NCBI GenBank assembly: GCA_023416335.1
Contig: JAEZHY010000120.1
Location: forward strand, 8,813 to 72,812
Reading direction: 5' to 3'
Length of the DNA: 64,000 nt
Source of the DNA: Pseudomonadota bacterium
GTDB taxonomy: Bacteria > Desulfobacterota > Syntrophobacteria > Syntrophobacterales > Syntrophobacteraceae
Each line of letters starts with the position of its first letter. The first letter of the stretch is position 1. This document shows, one piece after another, positions 1 through 9,644 of this stretch. The notes under the pieces are model-generated. The model was not told the origin of the DNA. It worked only from the letters and a program-made list of their open reading frames with translations, and did not search any database. Position numbers and translations under genes: made by a program.

Positions 1-542
1 AGGCTGCCCGGGTGTGCAAAACCATCATCAGCGACCTTCTCAGCTTTGCTCGCAGCGCCCCAACCAGGAAAGGTACCGGGCACATTCATGACGCTTTCAA
101 AGAACTGCTGAGCGTCATCCAGCACCAGTTCGAACTCGACGGCATAGAAGTCACCCGCGATTTTGACCCCGACCTGCCCGTTATGGCAATGGATGAAGGG
201 AAGATCAAACAGGTTCTGATGAACCTGCTGATGAACGCAAAACAGGCTATCGGCAAAAAAGGCCGCATCGACATCAGTACACGATACGATCCTGAGCACT
301 CCAGAGCCATAATAACCGTGCGCGACAGCGGGTGTGGAATCGAAGGGGAATCTCTTCCTCGAATTTTCGATCCGTTCTTCACCACCAAACCGACCGGCGA
401 GGGCACGGGCCTGGGCCTTTCAGTCAGCTATGGCATCGTCAAAGACCATGGGGGAGACATCCTCGTCGAAAGCGAACCGGGAAAAGGTACGACCTTCACT
501 GTCATCCTTCCCGTTACTTTTGAGAGAATCGCAAAAACATGA
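1..542 (+). CDS. Sensor histidine kinase, C-terminal part (5' end outside window)
   Basis: The reading frame is open from the first bases of the window, so this is the 3' part of a longer two-component kinase. The window begins inside the dimerisation helix region (residues like [12 protein letters not shown]). The HATPase_c domain follows with an N-box ([14 protein letters not shown]), a G1 box (DSGCGI) and a G2 box (GEGTGLGLS). The sensory part cannot be seen. The stop overlaps the start of the response regulator gene by four bases (ATGA), so the two are almost certainly translationally coupled and form a cognate pair. The kinase is expected to phosphorylate the Asp of that regulator. The internal GTG at base 12 is not a start. 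Confidence 0.93.
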   Translation, partial: AARVCKTIISDLLSFARSAPTRKGTGHIHDAFKELLSVIQHQFELDGIEVTRDFDPDLPVMAMDEGKIKQVLMNLLMNAKQAIGKKGRIDISTRYDPEHSRAIITVRDSGCGIEGESLPRIFDPFFTTKPTGEGTGLGLSVSYGIVKDHGGDILVESEPGKGTTFTVILPVTFERIAKT

Positions 543-1960
543 TGAACCAGACTATCCTGATCGTCGACGATGAAAAAGACATGCTGCAGCTTCTGAAACG
601 CAGCCTGGAGCCGGACCTCGGGTGTGAAATTCGCACCGCCGATTCTGCAGAAAAAGCCGTTCGCATTCTGGAAACGGCCCAGGTGGACCTTGCGCTCGTC
701 GATATCAAAATGCCCGGAATGAACGGCATCGAACTGCTCGAACATATCAGGGCCAGCCATCCCTGGATGACCGTCGTCATGATGACCGCATACGGGAGTA
801 TCGAAGAGGCCGTTCAGGCGATCAGGCTGGGCGCGTACGATTTTCTGACAAAGCCCTTCGACCACGAAGTCCTCCTTCTCAATCTCACTAAAGCACTCGA
901 GCGCAGCCGGCTCATTTCGGAAAACCTCCGCTATAAGCGGAGTATGAAGGAACATGAGGTTTTCCAGAACCTGGTGGGGAAGAGCGGCCGTATGCAGCGC
1001 GTTTTCGAAACGATTCAGATGGTCGCAAAAACCGATCTGACCGTCCTCATCACAGGCGAGTCCGGAACCGGCAAGGACCTTGTGGCACACGCCATTCACG
1101 CGTTGAGTGAACGCGGTCCCAGGCCCTTCGTAGCCGTCAATTGCCCCGCGGTTCCTGAAAACATTCTGGAAAGCGAACTATTTGGCTACAGGAAGGGCGC
1201 TTTCACCCATGCCAGCCAGAACAAGATCGGTCTCTTCCAGGAGGCTCACCGCGGAACCATTTTTCTCGATGAAATCGGGGATATAAGCACGGGGATTCAG
1301 ACAAAGCTTCTCCGCGTACTGCAGGAAAAAGAGATAAAACCGCTCGGGGATACGAAGACCATCCACGTTGATGCGCGGGTCATTGCCTCCACGAACAGGG
1401 ACCTGCCGGAGAGAATCAAACGGGGAGAATTCCGGGAAGACCTCTACTACAGGCTGAACGTACTACCCATTGAAATGCCGCCGTTGCGCGAAAGGCGCGA
1501 GGACATACCCCTGCTTGCAATGCATCTTTTGAAGAAACACTCAGGGGAGCTGAATCGTCCGGAAAAAAGGATCTCACCTGAACTCATGCAGGCGCTGGTT
1601 GACGCACCCTGGACGGGAAATGTCCGGGAGCTGGAGAACGTAATCATCCGGGGCATAATGTTTTCCGCAGCAGATGAGATTCAGCCGCAGGACGTGGGCC
1701 TTGCAAGAAGGGACACCCGCTCCGCCTGCTTCCCCGAAAACCCCGACATTTCCTATAAGGATGCAAAGGAGGAATTCCTCCATCGCTTCCACACCGACTA
1801 CATCGGAAAACTTCTCCTGCGGACGGAAGGAAATGTGACCCAGGCAGCCAGGATCTGCGGCCTGGAACGGCAGGCTCTCCAGCAGATAATGCGCAAGTAC
1901 GGGATCAGGTCCGAGGATTTCAGGAGCATGCCGCAGGCAGGAGAAACAAGGCGAAATTAG
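539..1960 (+). CDS. NtrC-family sigma-54-dependent response regulator
   Basis: 473 residues with the classical three-domain order. The receiver domain (about 5-120) has acidic residues DD at 10-11, the phosphoacceptor Asp55 and Lys105. The AAA+ sigma-54 interaction domain (about 145-375) has Walker A GESGTGKD at 173-180 and a Walker B ending in DEIGD. The C-terminal Fis-type helix-turn-helix lies at about 435-465. The protein should activate sigma-54 promoters when phosphorylated by the kinase encoded just upstream. The sigma-54 contact loop reads GAFTHA at 220-225 instead of GAFTGA; the critical Thr is kept. The target genes cannot be identified here, because the next gene downstream is on the other strand. 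Confidence 0.96.
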   Translation: MMNQTILIVDDEKDMLQLLKRSLEPDLGCEIRTADSAEKAVRILETAQVDLALVDIKMPGMNGIELLEHIRASHPWMTVVMMTAYGSIEEAVQAIRLGAYDFLTKPFDHEVLLLNLTKALERSRLISENLRYKRSMKEHEVFQNLVGKSGRMQRVFETIQMVAKTDLTVLITGESGTGKDLVAHAIHALSERGPRPFVAVNCPAVPENILESELFGYRKGAFTHASQNKIGLFQEAHRGTIFLDEIGDISTGIQTKLLRVLQEKEIKPLGDTKTIHVDARVIASTNRDLPERIKRGEFREDLYYRLNVLPIEMPPLRERREDIPLLAMHLLKKHSGELNRPEKRISPELMQALVDAPWTGNVRELENVIIRGIMFSAADEIQPQDVGLARRDTRSACFPENPDISYKDAKEEFLHRFHTDYIGKLLLRTEGNVTQAARICGLERQALQQIMRKYGIRSEDFRSMPQAGETRRN

Positions 1961-2005
1961 CTATCTCAGGGTGCAGGTTAAAAGGAGAACGGCTGCGGTG
2001 TGGAT

Positions 2006-2148
2006 CAATGTTGTTGCTTAAAGGCAATACGCCGCGGTTCTCAAGGTCCGGGGGCTGTTGCCCAAATGAAGCCAAACCCTTTTGGCGGTATTTTGCGACC
2101 AAGTTCCCTCACCCGGCATCCCGGCAGTGCTTTTGAGCCGGGATCCAG
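2006..2148 (+). repeat. Dispersed intergenic repeat, family A, copy 1
   Basis: This 143-base stretch is homologous to the reverse complement of 50187-50331. Both begin CAATG(C/T)TGTTGC, share GGGGCTGTTGCCCAAATG in the middle, and end with TGCTTTTGAGCCGGGATCCAG. Shorter relatives occur at 45024 and 63672. It fills most of the 253-base gap between the response regulator and the GNAT gene. No gene is seen in that gap. Confidence 0.8.
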
Positions 2149-2213
2149 TCCCCTGTCTCTCAATAGGGGCGGCGCCGCAGGCCCTTAAGTTGCCTACCCC
2201 GCTACCGTTTATT

Positions 2214-2732
2214 CTATTTATGTTCTGCGATTCTCAGTTCCATCCTCAGATTATCCCTGCAGACCGTGTAGCGGTCATCCGTACAACGCTCCATTATGCG
2301 AAATCCCGCCTTCTCGTAAAGTCCCCTCGACTGGGGAAGATTGTCCACAGTCCACAGGAATACGGTCTTAAAACCCTTCTCACAGCACCACCTCAAAGCT
2401 GCTGAGAGCAGTGCCTTTCCGGCACCCTGTCCGTGATAAGCGGGATCCACGATAAAAAACCGAAGTTGAGCTGTCCCCAGACTTCCACGACCGCCAAGAA
2501 CGGAAATCGCCCCGACAAGCACCTCGCCTATATGAGCCGAGAGCACGAGGTCCTTTTCCTGGTCATAGGTCTCTATGAAGTCACAAAACTCTCGGGTCAT
2601 CAAGATTTCAAAAGGTGCCCCCGAGCTCCACGCTTCCGCGTAATAGCGGCCGTGGAGTTCGCCAACCCTGCCGATAAGGCCGGGTTCGTAGCCGCTACGG
2701 ATCTCCACACCGGCATTCACTGCAGAACTCAT
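2214..2732 (-). CDS. GNAT-family N-acetyltransferase
   Basis: The protein is 172 residues from the chosen ATG at 2732 (MSSAVNAGVEI). A longer frame to 2819 would overlap the upstream regulator by 47 bases and adds nothing family-like. The acetyl-CoA binding motif A is visible as VDPAYHGQGAGKALL, followed by a typical C-terminal segment with LYEKAGF. It should transfer an acetyl group from acetyl-CoA to an amine; the substrate is unknown. It lies 40 bases downstream of the TrmB-type regulator on the same strand and is probably co-transcribed with it, so it may share the palindromic operator at 3579-3625. Confidence 0.85.
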   Translation of the reverse strand: MSSAVNAGVEIRSGYEPGLIGRVGELHGRYYAEAWSSGAPFEILMTREFCDFIETYDQEKDLVLSAHIGEVLVGAISVLGGRGSLGTAQLRFFIVDPAYHGQGAGKALLSAALRWCCEKGFKTVFLWTVDNLPQSRGLYEKAGFRIMERCTDDRYTVCRDNLRMELRIAEHK

Positions 2733-2772
2733 ACACAACCTGCCTGCCCCAAGTCCCCCAGTTATCACGAGA

Positions 2773-3576
2773 CTACCCCTTGAACGGTTCGGCTGTACCC
2801 CACAGATGGTCGAAAGCAAGGTTCAGCATAGCAACCACGCCCCGGTTGTGAATTGCGACAGCCGTAAAGCTCGGTTGGCCTCCGACAGGGTCCTGCATCG
2901 AGATGAGCACAACCTCGTCGTCAAATGCCTGCATCTTCAAAGGCAGAACCGGAGCCACACGGATTTCGAGTCCCCACTCGCAAAACTGCGACATCCATTC
3001 CGCAAGGTCCGGGTCCCTCAATGAATCGGCATCGCAAAGAGCCCGGTATTTGAGACCCCGCCCAAGCGGCGCTTTCAAAAAAGTCCAGTTCTGATCTTTG
3101 GAAAGAATGATCGGGCGCCTTATGCACGAATTGACGCTGAATCGGGCATTCTCGGCAAGAGAGAGCGCCCGGTGCGCGATCCGGGTGGTACCGCAGAGCA
3201 CTTCCACATAAGCAAGAGGGTCATCCTGCCCGCGTCCCTCGGTAAAGACTGGACCAAGTTCGGCAGCCAGCCGCTCGGCAATGGTCCTGGTTTGCAGCTT
3301 CTGGCGATCGAGCGCCTCGGCCCTCTCCCTGGCAAGCAACTCCAGTGCGATTTTCGGATCGATGGCGACGTAAGTTTTAGGGCTCTTATCCCGGGCCGTA
3401 CACAGCCCTTTTGATACCAGGGAATCCAGAACGTCATAGATCCTCTGGCGGGGAATGCCGGCTTTTCCGGCAATCTCTGCCGAAGTGAACTCGGGACGGC
3501 CCAATAGGGCCACATACGCCGAAGCTTCGTATGCATTCAATCCAAGCGATGTAAGCGATTGCGGGTCGATCACCAT
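2773..3576 (-). CDS. TrmB-family transcriptional regulator
   Basis: 267 residues. The N-terminal winged helix-turn-helix (about 5-72) carries the TrmB signature: LTSLGLNAYEASAYVALL, then a recognition region with IPRQRIYDVLDSLVSKGL. The rest is an effector-binding/PLD-like C-terminal domain without further motifs I can name. TrmB-type proteins usually repress sugar or metabolite genes and respond to a small ligand. The ATG at 3576 has the Shine-Dalgarno GGAGGA. That Shine-Dalgarno sequence lies inside the spacer of a CACCAC-N6-GTGGTG palindrome, which suggests autoregulation. The GNAT gene follows in the same transcript. Confidence 0.88.
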   Translation of the reverse strand: MVIDPQSLTSLGLNAYEASAYVALLGRPEFTSAEIAGKAGIPRQRIYDVLDSLVSKGLCTARDKSPKTYVAIDPKIALELLARERAEALDRQKLQTRTIAERLAAELGPVFTEGRGQDDPLAYVEVLCGTTRIAHRALSLAENARFSVNSCIRRPIILSKDQNWTFLKAPLGRGLKYRALCDADSLRDPDLAEWMSQFCEWGLEIRVAPVLPLKMQAFDDEVVLISMQDPVGGQPSFTAVAIHNRGVVAMLNLAFDHLWGTAEPFKG

Positions 3577-3578
3577 TG

Positions 3579-3625
3579 CACCACTCCTCCGTGGTGTTAC
3601 TCAATAGCACCACAATGCAGTGGTG
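3579..3625. promoter_or_regulatory. Twin palindromic operator CACCAC-N6-GTGGTG
   Basis: Two copies of CACCAC-N6-GTGGTG lie at 3579-3596 and 3608-3625. Their starts are 29 bases apart, close to three helical turns. They sit directly upstream of the TrmB-type gene. The first copy overlaps its ribosome binding site. Both copies have perfect 6-bp arms and different spacers (TCCTCC and AATGCA on the + strand), as expected for a protein-binding site rather than for chance low complexity. The likely ligand is the adjacent regulator itself. Confidence 0.65.
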
Positions 3626-3791
3626 TCAATGCTAAAACAAGGAAAAGCCGCAGCGCTGCGGGTTTACGTAGTGCTCTGTATCAACTCATAGCTAATGGAT
3701 GATTCGCCCGACGCCCGCGATTGAAAGGTCGGATAAACTCGGAGGGACGATCGACAGGTACAATTTGCGGCCGGTGTGAAGGCCCACGGTT

Positions 3792-4229
3792 TCAGGTTCC
3801 CCGAACCTTGTTCACTTCCGGCAGGAGGTGGTCGAGAATTCCATTTATGAAGGATCCGGAATCCGGGCTGCCGAAGGTTTTGCCCAGGTCGATCGCTTCG
3901 TTTATGGAGACTTTGGGGGGAATTTCAAGGCAGTAGAGCATCTCGAAAACGGCTATTCTCAAAACATTCCTGTCGATTATCGACATCCGCTCGATACGCC
4001 AGTTTTCGGACGCCGCAACAATCATTTTGTCAATATCGTCCCGATGAACGTACACACCGTTCACCAGTTTTTCCGCAAAAGGACGAATCGATTCAGGAAT
4101 TTCAGGCGCCTCCTCGGCCAGTGCGAGTTGATAAAAAAGCTCGATGGCCTCGTGAGGAGGAAGCCCCGTCATTTCCATTTGATAAAGCATCTGCAATGCG
4201 ATCTCTCGCGATTTACGCCGCTGGCCCAT
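3792..4229 (-). CDS. nusB: Transcription antitermination factor NusB
   Basis: 145 residues, the usual NusB length, all helical. It begins with the family hallmark [17 protein letters not shown] and has the C-terminal segment [13 protein letters not shown]...[26 protein letters not shown]. NusB binds boxA RNA with NusE (ribosomal protein S10) during rRNA transcription. It is the last gene of the leftward rib block, 88 bases after ribH, an arrangement (ribH-nusB) common in bacteria. The start at 4229 has only a weak Shine-Dalgarno sequence. Confidence 0.96.
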   Translation of the reverse strand: MGQRRKSREIALQMLYQMEMTGLPPHEAIELFYQLALAEEAPEIPESIRPFAEKLVNGVYVHRDDIDKMIVAASENWRIERMSIIDRNVLRIAVFEMLYCLEIPPKVSINEAIDLGKTFGSPDSGSFINGILDHLLPEVNKVRGT

Positions 4230-4317
4230 AAGAAAAACTCAATCCGGTGTTAAGGGACAATAATCAGGTCCCGTTGAATCCATGTAAAATAATCCCAACG
4301 GCGTAACGAGCAAGACA

Positions 4318-4785
4318 TCATGCTGACATCTGCCTGATCAGGTTGGCCATTTCAATTGCTGCAACCGCCGCATCCCAGCCCTTGTTTCCGGCCTTTGAAC
4401 CCGCTCGCTCGATAGCCTGCTCCAGCGTGTCTGTCGTGAGCACGCCAAAACTGATGGGAATTCCTGCTTCGAGTGAAACATTGGCGACGCCTTTGGAGAC
4501 TTCGGCCGCCACATAGTCGAAATGCGGCGTGGAGCCTCTTATAACTGCCCCCAGGCAGATCACCGCATCGTAAAGTCCGCTGAGGGCGGCCTTTTTGGCG
4601 ATCATGGGGATCTCGAAGGCACCCGGGACCTTGAAAATGTCTACATTGGCCTCGTCGGCACCGCTCCTGTTGAGCGCATCCAGAGCCCCACCCAGGAGCC
4701 GTTCTCCAATAAAGTCATTGAAACGGCTGACGACGATTCCGAACCTGAGACCTTCAGCTATCAGCTTTCCTTCGAAAACTCTCAT
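4318..4785 (-). CDS. ribH: 6,7-dimethyl-8-ribityllumazine synthase
   Basis: 155 residues from ATG 4785, the usual size. This start overlaps the ribBA stop as ATGA; an upstream ATG at 4839 would give an 18-residue extension not seen in the family. It condenses 5-amino-6-ribitylamino-uracil with 3,4-dihydroxy-2-butanone 4-phosphate. Family motifs are the N-terminal FGIVVSRFN, the substrate loop VPGAFEIP, the [15 protein letters not shown] segment with the catalytic His, and the C-terminal [13 protein letters not shown]. It is translationally coupled to ribBA and followed by nusB. Confidence 0.97.
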   Translation of the reverse strand: MRVFEGKLIAEGLRFGIVVSRFNDFIGERLLGGALDALNRSGADEANVDIFKVPGAFEIPMIAKKAALSGLYDAVICLGAVIRGSTPHFDYVAAEVSKGVANVSLEAGIPISFGVLTTDTLEQAIERAGSKAGNKGWDAAVAAIEMANLIRQMSA

Positions 4786-6011
4786 TCCGCCTTCCCTTCC
4801 CCGGAGATACAGCTCAAAATATGCCCCATTTTCGTACACTTGGTGCTCAGGTACTCAATATTGCAATCATTTGGCGGCACTTCCAGCGGAACCCTTTCGG
4901 TTACGGAAATTCCGTACCCCTGGAGGCCAACGATTTTTGTGGGATTGTTCGTCATGAGACGCATTTTCTTTACGCCCAGTTCCACGAGCATCTGCGCGCC
5001 GATGCCATAATCGCGCAAATCGGCCTCGAATCCAAGAGCCTTGTTGGCTTCAACCGTATCGTAGCCGTTTTCCTGAAGTGCATAGGCCTTGATTTTGTTG
5101 ACAATCCCGATTCCGCGCCCTTCGTGATTGCGCATGTAGAGCACGATGCCTTTGCCTGCCCGGTCGATCTGAGCCATTGAGGCCCGGAGTTGGCTGCCGC
5201 AGTCGCATCTCAGCGACCCGAAGACATCTCCGGTCAGGCACTCGGAATGAACCCGAACAAGAACCGCCTCATCGGGTTTGATCTCGCCTTTCACCAGCGC
5301 GAGATGGCAGTGTTCATCAATGTCGTTTGTGTAGGCGATTACACTGAAATCCCCGCCGAATGAGGTCGGCAGCTTGGCTGTCGCCGCCCTGTGCACGAAA
5401 ATTTCGTGCTGCATCCTGTATTGGATAACACTGGCAACCGACACGACTTTCAGCCCGTGCTCCTGGGCGAAAAGTTCCAGGTCGGGCAGACGGGACATCG
5501 TTCCGTCGTCGTTCATGACCTCACAGATAACCCCGGCAGGCTTCATTCCGGCGATCCTTGCAAGATCGACCGATCCTTCCGTCTGGCCGGTTCTGACCAG
5601 TACGCCGCCTTTTTTGGCCCGCAACGGGAATATATGCCCGGGGCTGACGAGGTCCTCCGGCTTAACGTTGTCGTGTATGGCCGTTAAGATCGTCTGCGCC
5701 CTGTCGGCCGCACTGATCCCGGTGGTTACTCCTTTTCGCGCTTCGATAGAAACCGTAAAAGCCGTCTGAAAAGGAGACTTGTTCTTCGTAACCATCATCG
5801 GCAGATCCAGACGATCCACCAGTTCGGGCGAAAGCGAGAGGCAAATGAGTCCTCGCCCGTATTTAGCCATGAAGTTGATGGATTCCGGGGTCGCTTTCTC
5901 GGCGGCGATACAGAGATCGCCTTCGTTTTCGCGATCTTCGTCATCGACCAGGATTATCGGCTTACCCTGACGGATGTCTTCAAGAGCTTCCGGGATGGTT
6001 GCCAGGGGCAT
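4782..6011 (-). CDS. ribBA: Bifunctional 3,4-dihydroxy-2-butanone 4-phosphate synthase / GTP cyclohydrolase II
   Basis: 409 residues from ATG 6011, chosen because AAGGAG precedes it and the family usually starts at [10 protein letters not shown]. An in-frame ATG at 6062, also with an AAGGA, would add 17 residues. The N-terminal RibB domain (1-200) has the acidic loop [11 protein letters not shown]. The C-terminal RibA domain has the zinc-binding cysteines in [18 protein letters not shown], and RGIGIVNK and GLQGYGI. It provides both entry points into riboflavin synthesis. It lies between ribE (131 bases upstream) and ribH (4-base overlap). Confidence 0.97.
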   Translation of the reverse strand: MPLATIPEALEDIRQGKPIILVDDEDRENEGDLCIAAEKATPESINFMAKYGRGLICLSLSPELVDRLDLPMMVTKNKSPFQTAFTVSIEARKGVTTGISAADRAQTILTAIHDNVKPEDLVSPGHIFPLRAKKGGVLVRTGQTEGSVDLARIAGMKPAGVICEVMNDDGTMSRLPDLELFAQEHGLKVVSVASVIQYRMQHEIFVHRAATAKLPTSFGGDFSVIAYTNDIDEHCHLALVKGEIKPDEAVLVRVHSECLTGDVFGSLRCDCGSQLRASMAQIDRAGKGIVLYMRNHEGRGIGIVNKIKAYALQENGYDTVEANKALGFEADLRDYGIGAQMLVELGVKKMRLMTNNPTKIVGLQGYGISVTERVPLEVPPNDCNIEYLSTKCTKMGHILSCISGEGKAE

Positions 6012-6142
6012 TCGGTTGTTCTCCTTTTCAGAAAAGAAATCGCAAAACGCGGTATCGGGCATGTAAATTCCTTGGGTTTGGGGGTCTATAACATATTTCG
6101 AGTAATCGCTTCAAGTTGGCCCGGTTATGCGATTGTAAGGAA

Positions 6143-6805
6143 TCACGCAAATCCGTGTTTTTTTAGAAAGTCCATGTCGATTCGATCCTCTTCCCCGGTT
6201 CTTCCCAATGCCTTTCCCCAGGATCCGACCATCTTCTCGACATATTTTCCAATTATATCAGTCTCCAGGTTGACCTCATCCCCGACCTTCAAGTCGCTTA
6301 TGCTGGTCTCGGAGGCGGTATGCGGGATGATATTCACATCGAATCCCTGATCCGTAACGCCGTTGACTGTCAGGCTCACTCCGTTCACGGCGACGGATCC
6401 CTTTTCGATCACATACCGCATGAGTTCCGGGGGCGTCCGAAAAAAGAGCCGCAACGAACGACCTTCGAACGAGCGACTTTTGAGGGTCCCGATCCCGTCA
6501 ATGTGTCCGGAGACGATATGCCCTCCGAGCCTGTCCCCAAGGCGCAGAGCCCTTTCCAGGTTCAGACGGCTCCCGGGCACTTTCCGTCCGAGGGTCGTTC
6601 GTCCTAGCGTCTCCGCTGAAACATCGGCCGTAAAAACATCTCCCTTCGAAGCGGTAACCGTGAGACAGGCGCCATCGACCGCAATGCTTTCACCGAGGAC
6701 ATACTCATCTTTCTTGAATTCGGCCCGGATCACCATTGCGGAATCCGGACCGTGACGGTCCGTCCGGAGCAGAATGCCCGTACCCTCGATCAATCCGGTA
6801 AACAT
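6143..6805 (-). CDS. ribE: Riboflavin synthase, alpha subunit
   Basis: 220 residues from ATG 6805, which has a GAGG ribosome binding site and gives the invariant MFTGLIEGTG start. The longer frame to 6925 runs into ribD and is rejected. The protein has the two lumazine-binding barrels of the family: the first contains LGESIAVDGACLTV, the second ERGSVAVNGVSLTVNG-like residues (EKGSVAVNGVSLTV). It dismutates two 6,7-dimethyl-8-ribityllumazine molecules to riboflavin. The gene starts 10 bases after ribD ends. Confidence 0.96.
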   Translation of the reverse strand: MFTGLIEGTGILLRTDRHGPDSAMVIRAEFKKDEYVLGESIAVDGACLTVTASKGDVFTADVSAETLGRTTLGRKVPGSRLNLERALRLGDRLGGHIVSGHIDGIGTLKSRSFEGRSLRLFFRTPPELMRYVIEKGSVAVNGVSLTVNGVTDQGFDVNIIPHTASETSISDLKVGDEVNLETDIIGKYVEKMVGSWGKALGRTGEEDRIDMDFLKKHGFA

Positions 6806-6815
6806 ATTCTGAACC

Positions 6816-7934
6816 TCAGTAGATCCTCTCACGGAATCTGCCGGAGACCATGAGGTCCCCATCGAAACTTTTTGTCCTGATGCCATACACCGGAACGGCA
6901 TCGGCAATTTTAACCCGCGCCCCACCCTTGATCATACTGACCGCATCGGAATCCGCAAGGATTTTGGGTGCATAGAAGAAATGGAACTCGTCGGCAAGAC
7001 CGCTTTCCATAAAAGACCCGAGTACCCGGCCTCCGCCTTCGACAAGAATGTTCGCAAGTCCTCTTTTCCCAAGCTCTTTGAGTAGAGCGCCTATCTCCAA
7101 GCCCCTCCGGCCGCTTGATGTTCTTATGACTTCAACGCCCGCGGAGGACAGTTCCTGCTCGCGGGACTCAGGGGCTTCCTGTCCGCAGACCACCCATACG
7201 GGGGTGGTTCTCGCTGTCTGAACCAGCTTGGAATCCATTCGCAGCTTAAGACCGGAATCGAGAATGATGCGAACCGGCTGACGATATATCTTCTTTCCGG
7301 GCAAGCGCACCGTCAGCATGGGATTATCGGCCAGGGCCGTCCCGATGCCTACCACAACGCCATCGGACATGAACCGAAGCCGGTGGGCAAACCTGCGCGA
7401 TTTTTCGTTGGTTATCCACTTCGAATCGCCGGACGACGTCGCGATAAAACCGTCGAGGGTCGCCGCAGCTTTAAGCGTAACATACGGCAGGCCGGTAGTA
7501 ATGAATTTTATGAACGGTTGATTCAGACTCCGGCATTCACATTCCAATACCCCGCCAGCCACTTCGAGGCCCATCTTCGCCAAGTACGCAGCCCCCCCGC
7601 CGGCAACGCCGGGATTGGGATCGTGCATGCCGAAAACGACTCTCGATATTCCCGCCTCCAGAACGCCTTTCGTGCAGGGCGGCGTCCGTCCCTGATGGTT
7701 ACAGGGCTCGAGGGAGACGAAAAGAGTCGCTCCGCGTGCAGCCGCGCCCGCCTTCGCTATAGCATTCACTTCCGCGTGCGGGCCGCCCAGGCGCTCATGA
7801 TATCCTTCACCTATAATAACCCTGTCCTTCACGATGACCGCTCCGACCATGGGATTCGGGCTCGTATTGCCCGCCCCGCGGGCAGCCAGGCGAAGTGCTC
7901 TTTTCATGAAGAACTTATCGGAATCCGTCGACAT
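6816..7934 (-). CDS. ribD: Bifunctional diaminohydroxyphosphoribosylaminopyrimidine deaminase / reductase
   Basis: 372 residues from ATG 7934 (MSTDSDKFFMKRAL), matching the usual family start; the upstream 45 codons lack similarity. The N-terminal deaminase domain has the zinc site HAEVNAI and PCNHQGRTPPC. The C-terminal reductase domain carries TLDGFIATSSGDSKWIT and VEGGGRVLGSF. It catalyses the second and third steps of riboflavin synthesis. It is the first rib gene of the leftward block, 95 bases downstream of glyA. No FMN riboswitch (RFN element) could be recognised upstream of it. Confidence 0.96.
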   Translation of the reverse strand: MSTDSDKFFMKRALRLAARGAGNTSPNPMVGAVIVKDRVIIGEGYHERLGGPHAEVNAIAKAGAAARGATLFVSLEPCNHQGRTPPCTKGVLEAGISRVVFGMHDPNPGVAGGGAAYLAKMGLEVAGGVLECECRSLNQPFIKFITTGLPYVTLKAAATLDGFIATSSGDSKWITNEKSRRFAHRLRFMSDGVVVGIGTALADNPMLTVRLPGKKIYRQPVRIILDSGLKLRMDSKLVQTARTTPVWVVCGQEAPESREQELSSAGVEVIRTSSGRRGLEIGALLKELGKRGLANILVEGGGRVLGSFMESGLADEFHFFYAPKILADSDAVSMIKGGARVKIADAVPVYGIRTKSFDGDLMVSGRFRERIY

Positions 7935-8029
7935 TTTTACCCGGAAAAAAAACAACGTCCTAAAAATCAAAACTGGGGCGGCACAATCGCACGCCCCACG
8001 GAAAGCCCTGCAAATTGCACCGCCGGCTC

Positions 8030-9277
8030 TCAGCTGCGAACCTGGGCATAAAGAGGGAAACTGGAACAAAACTCGGCAACTTCGATGCGGATGGATCCCA
8101 GCGCCATCTCGTTCCCAACCGATTCCAGAGCACGGTGCATGAACCCGCCGACCGTTTCCATGTGCTCGGGCCCGATACCGCGAGTGGTCACGGCAGGCGT
8201 CCCAATTCTGATACCGCTTGTAATGCTCGGTTTCTGTGTATCGTAGGGGATCGCATTCTTGTTGACCGTAATGCCGGCCATGCCGAGGGTTTCTTCCGCG
8301 ACCTTCCCCGTAAGTCCTTTGGAGGTTAGATCTATCAACATGAGATGGTTGTCGGTTCCGCCCGATACGAGCCGGTATCCCAGGTTCGACAAAACCTCGG
8401 CAAGGCGCTTGCCGTTGGCCACAACACGCTTCTGGTACTCCGTGAACGCGGGCTGGAGCGCTTCCTGGAAAGCCACGGCCTTTGCCGCGATTATGTGCAT
8501 GAGAGGCCCGCCCTGGATGCCCGGGAAAATCTGGCTGTCCAAAATCTTGCCGTAGTTGGCGTGCGAGAGGATGAGCCCGCCGCGGGGGCCTCTAAGTGTT
8601 TTGTGCGTCGTGGAGGTGACGAAATCGGCATGCGGAACGGGATTGGGATGGAGACCGGCGCTCACAAGTCCCGCAATATGAGCCATATCGACCATGAGGT
8701 AAGCACTGATGCTTCTCGCAATCTCGCGGAAACGGACGAAATCTATGATGCGCGGGTATGCGCTCGCACCCGCGATGATCAGTTTGGGACGATGCTGTTT
8801 GGCAAGCTCCTCGACCATGTCGTAGTCAATTTGCTCGGTATCGCGCTTCACTCCATAGGATACTACATTGAACAGCCGTCCCGAAAAGCTCACGGGACTG
8901 CCGTGCGTGAGGTGCCCACCCTGTCGAAGATCCATTCCCAGGATCGTATCACCCGGCTGGAGAACCGAGAAGAAAACGGCCATGTTTGCCTGTGAGCCCG
9001 AATGAGGCTGAACATTCACATATTCCGCATTAAAGAGCTTCCTGGCCCTTTCCTGGGCGAGCCTTTCAGCCACATCGACGAATTCGCAGCCGCCGTAATA
9101 GCGCTTCCCCGGATAGCCTTCCGCATATTTATTGGTGAGAACGGACGCCTGTGCTTCCCGCACCGCGAGGCTTACGAAGTTCTCCGAGGCGATCAGTTCG
9201 AGTTTTCCTTTTTGACGTTCCTCTTCATCCTCGATGACCTGCGCTATTTCCGGATCGATTTCCTGTAAAAAAGACAT
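8030..9277 (-). CDS. glyA: Serine hydroxymethyltransferase
   Basis: 415 residues from ATG 9277, which has an AAGGAAAAGG ribosome binding site; the longer frame to 9307 adds ten unsupported residues. It interconverts serine and glycine with tetrahydrofolate and PLP. Hallmarks are [11 protein letters not shown] near the N-terminus, [28 protein letters not shown] and the PLP-lysine segment [13 protein letters not shown]. It heads the leftward glyA-ribD-ribE-ribBA-ribH-nusB block. Confidence 0.98.
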   Translation of the reverse strand: MSFLQEIDPEIAQVIEDEEERQKGKLELIASENFVSLAVREAQASVLTNKYAEGYPGKRYYGGCEFVDVAERLAQERARKLFNAEYVNVQPHSGSQANMAVFFSVLQPGDTILGMDLRQGGHLTHGSPVSFSGRLFNVVSYGVKRDTEQIDYDMVEELAKQHRPKLIIAGASAYPRIIDFVRFREIARSISAYLMVDMAHIAGLVSAGLHPNPVPHADFVTSTTHKTLRGPRGGLILSHANYGKILDSQIFPGIQGGPLMHIIAAKAVAFQEALQPAFTEYQKRVVANGKRLAEVLSNLGYRLVSGGTDNHLMLIDLTSKGLTGKVAEETLGMAGITVNKNAIPYDTQKPSITSGIRIGTPAVTTRGIGPEHMETVGGFMHRALESVGNEMALGSIRIEVAEFCSSFPLYAQVRS

Positions 9278-9644
9278 GCCTTTTCCTTCTGGTGCACGAC
9301 GGACCAAGGTTTTTCATATTATAACGGTTGAATCCGCGCCGGAGTGACACGCGGAGCCGAAGCGAACTTGATATAGTAGTTCAAAAAAATACTTTTTGCC
9401 AGATCGGATTCGAATCGATCCGTCTGCACTGGAACCTTCGGCCGAGCACAACGCCATTGTATTCCGCCGCTTTTCAGGTTAATCGCTATATAGCCTGTTG
9501 TCGTTTTCAGGGCCAATTAATTTTGAATATCGGGTACATTTCCATTTTCATATTGCAGGACGACACGCAACCGTGCAGCGCCATATGCTCGATATGCCGG
9601 TCTGATGGCAGTACCCTTTCTGCAGTGTCGTTTGGACTTAAGAG
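9278..9644. other. Intergenic region between divergent glyA and the YgjP-type gene
   Basis: These 367 bases separate two divergently transcribed genes and must hold both promoters. Short frames in it show no family features. I see no strong hairpin, riboswitch or repeat here. Confidence 0.6.

Noticed and set aside
3648..3661. CCGCAGCGCTGCGG palindrome followed on the minus strand by CTTTTCC, as a nusB terminator
   Set aside because: The possible stem is only five base pairs with a tight loop and the T-run is short; it is too weak to call.
8070..9644. FMN riboswitch upstream of the rib genes
   Set aside because: The rib block is a typical target, but neither the 95 bases between glyA and ribD nor the region before glyA contains recognisable RFN core sequences.
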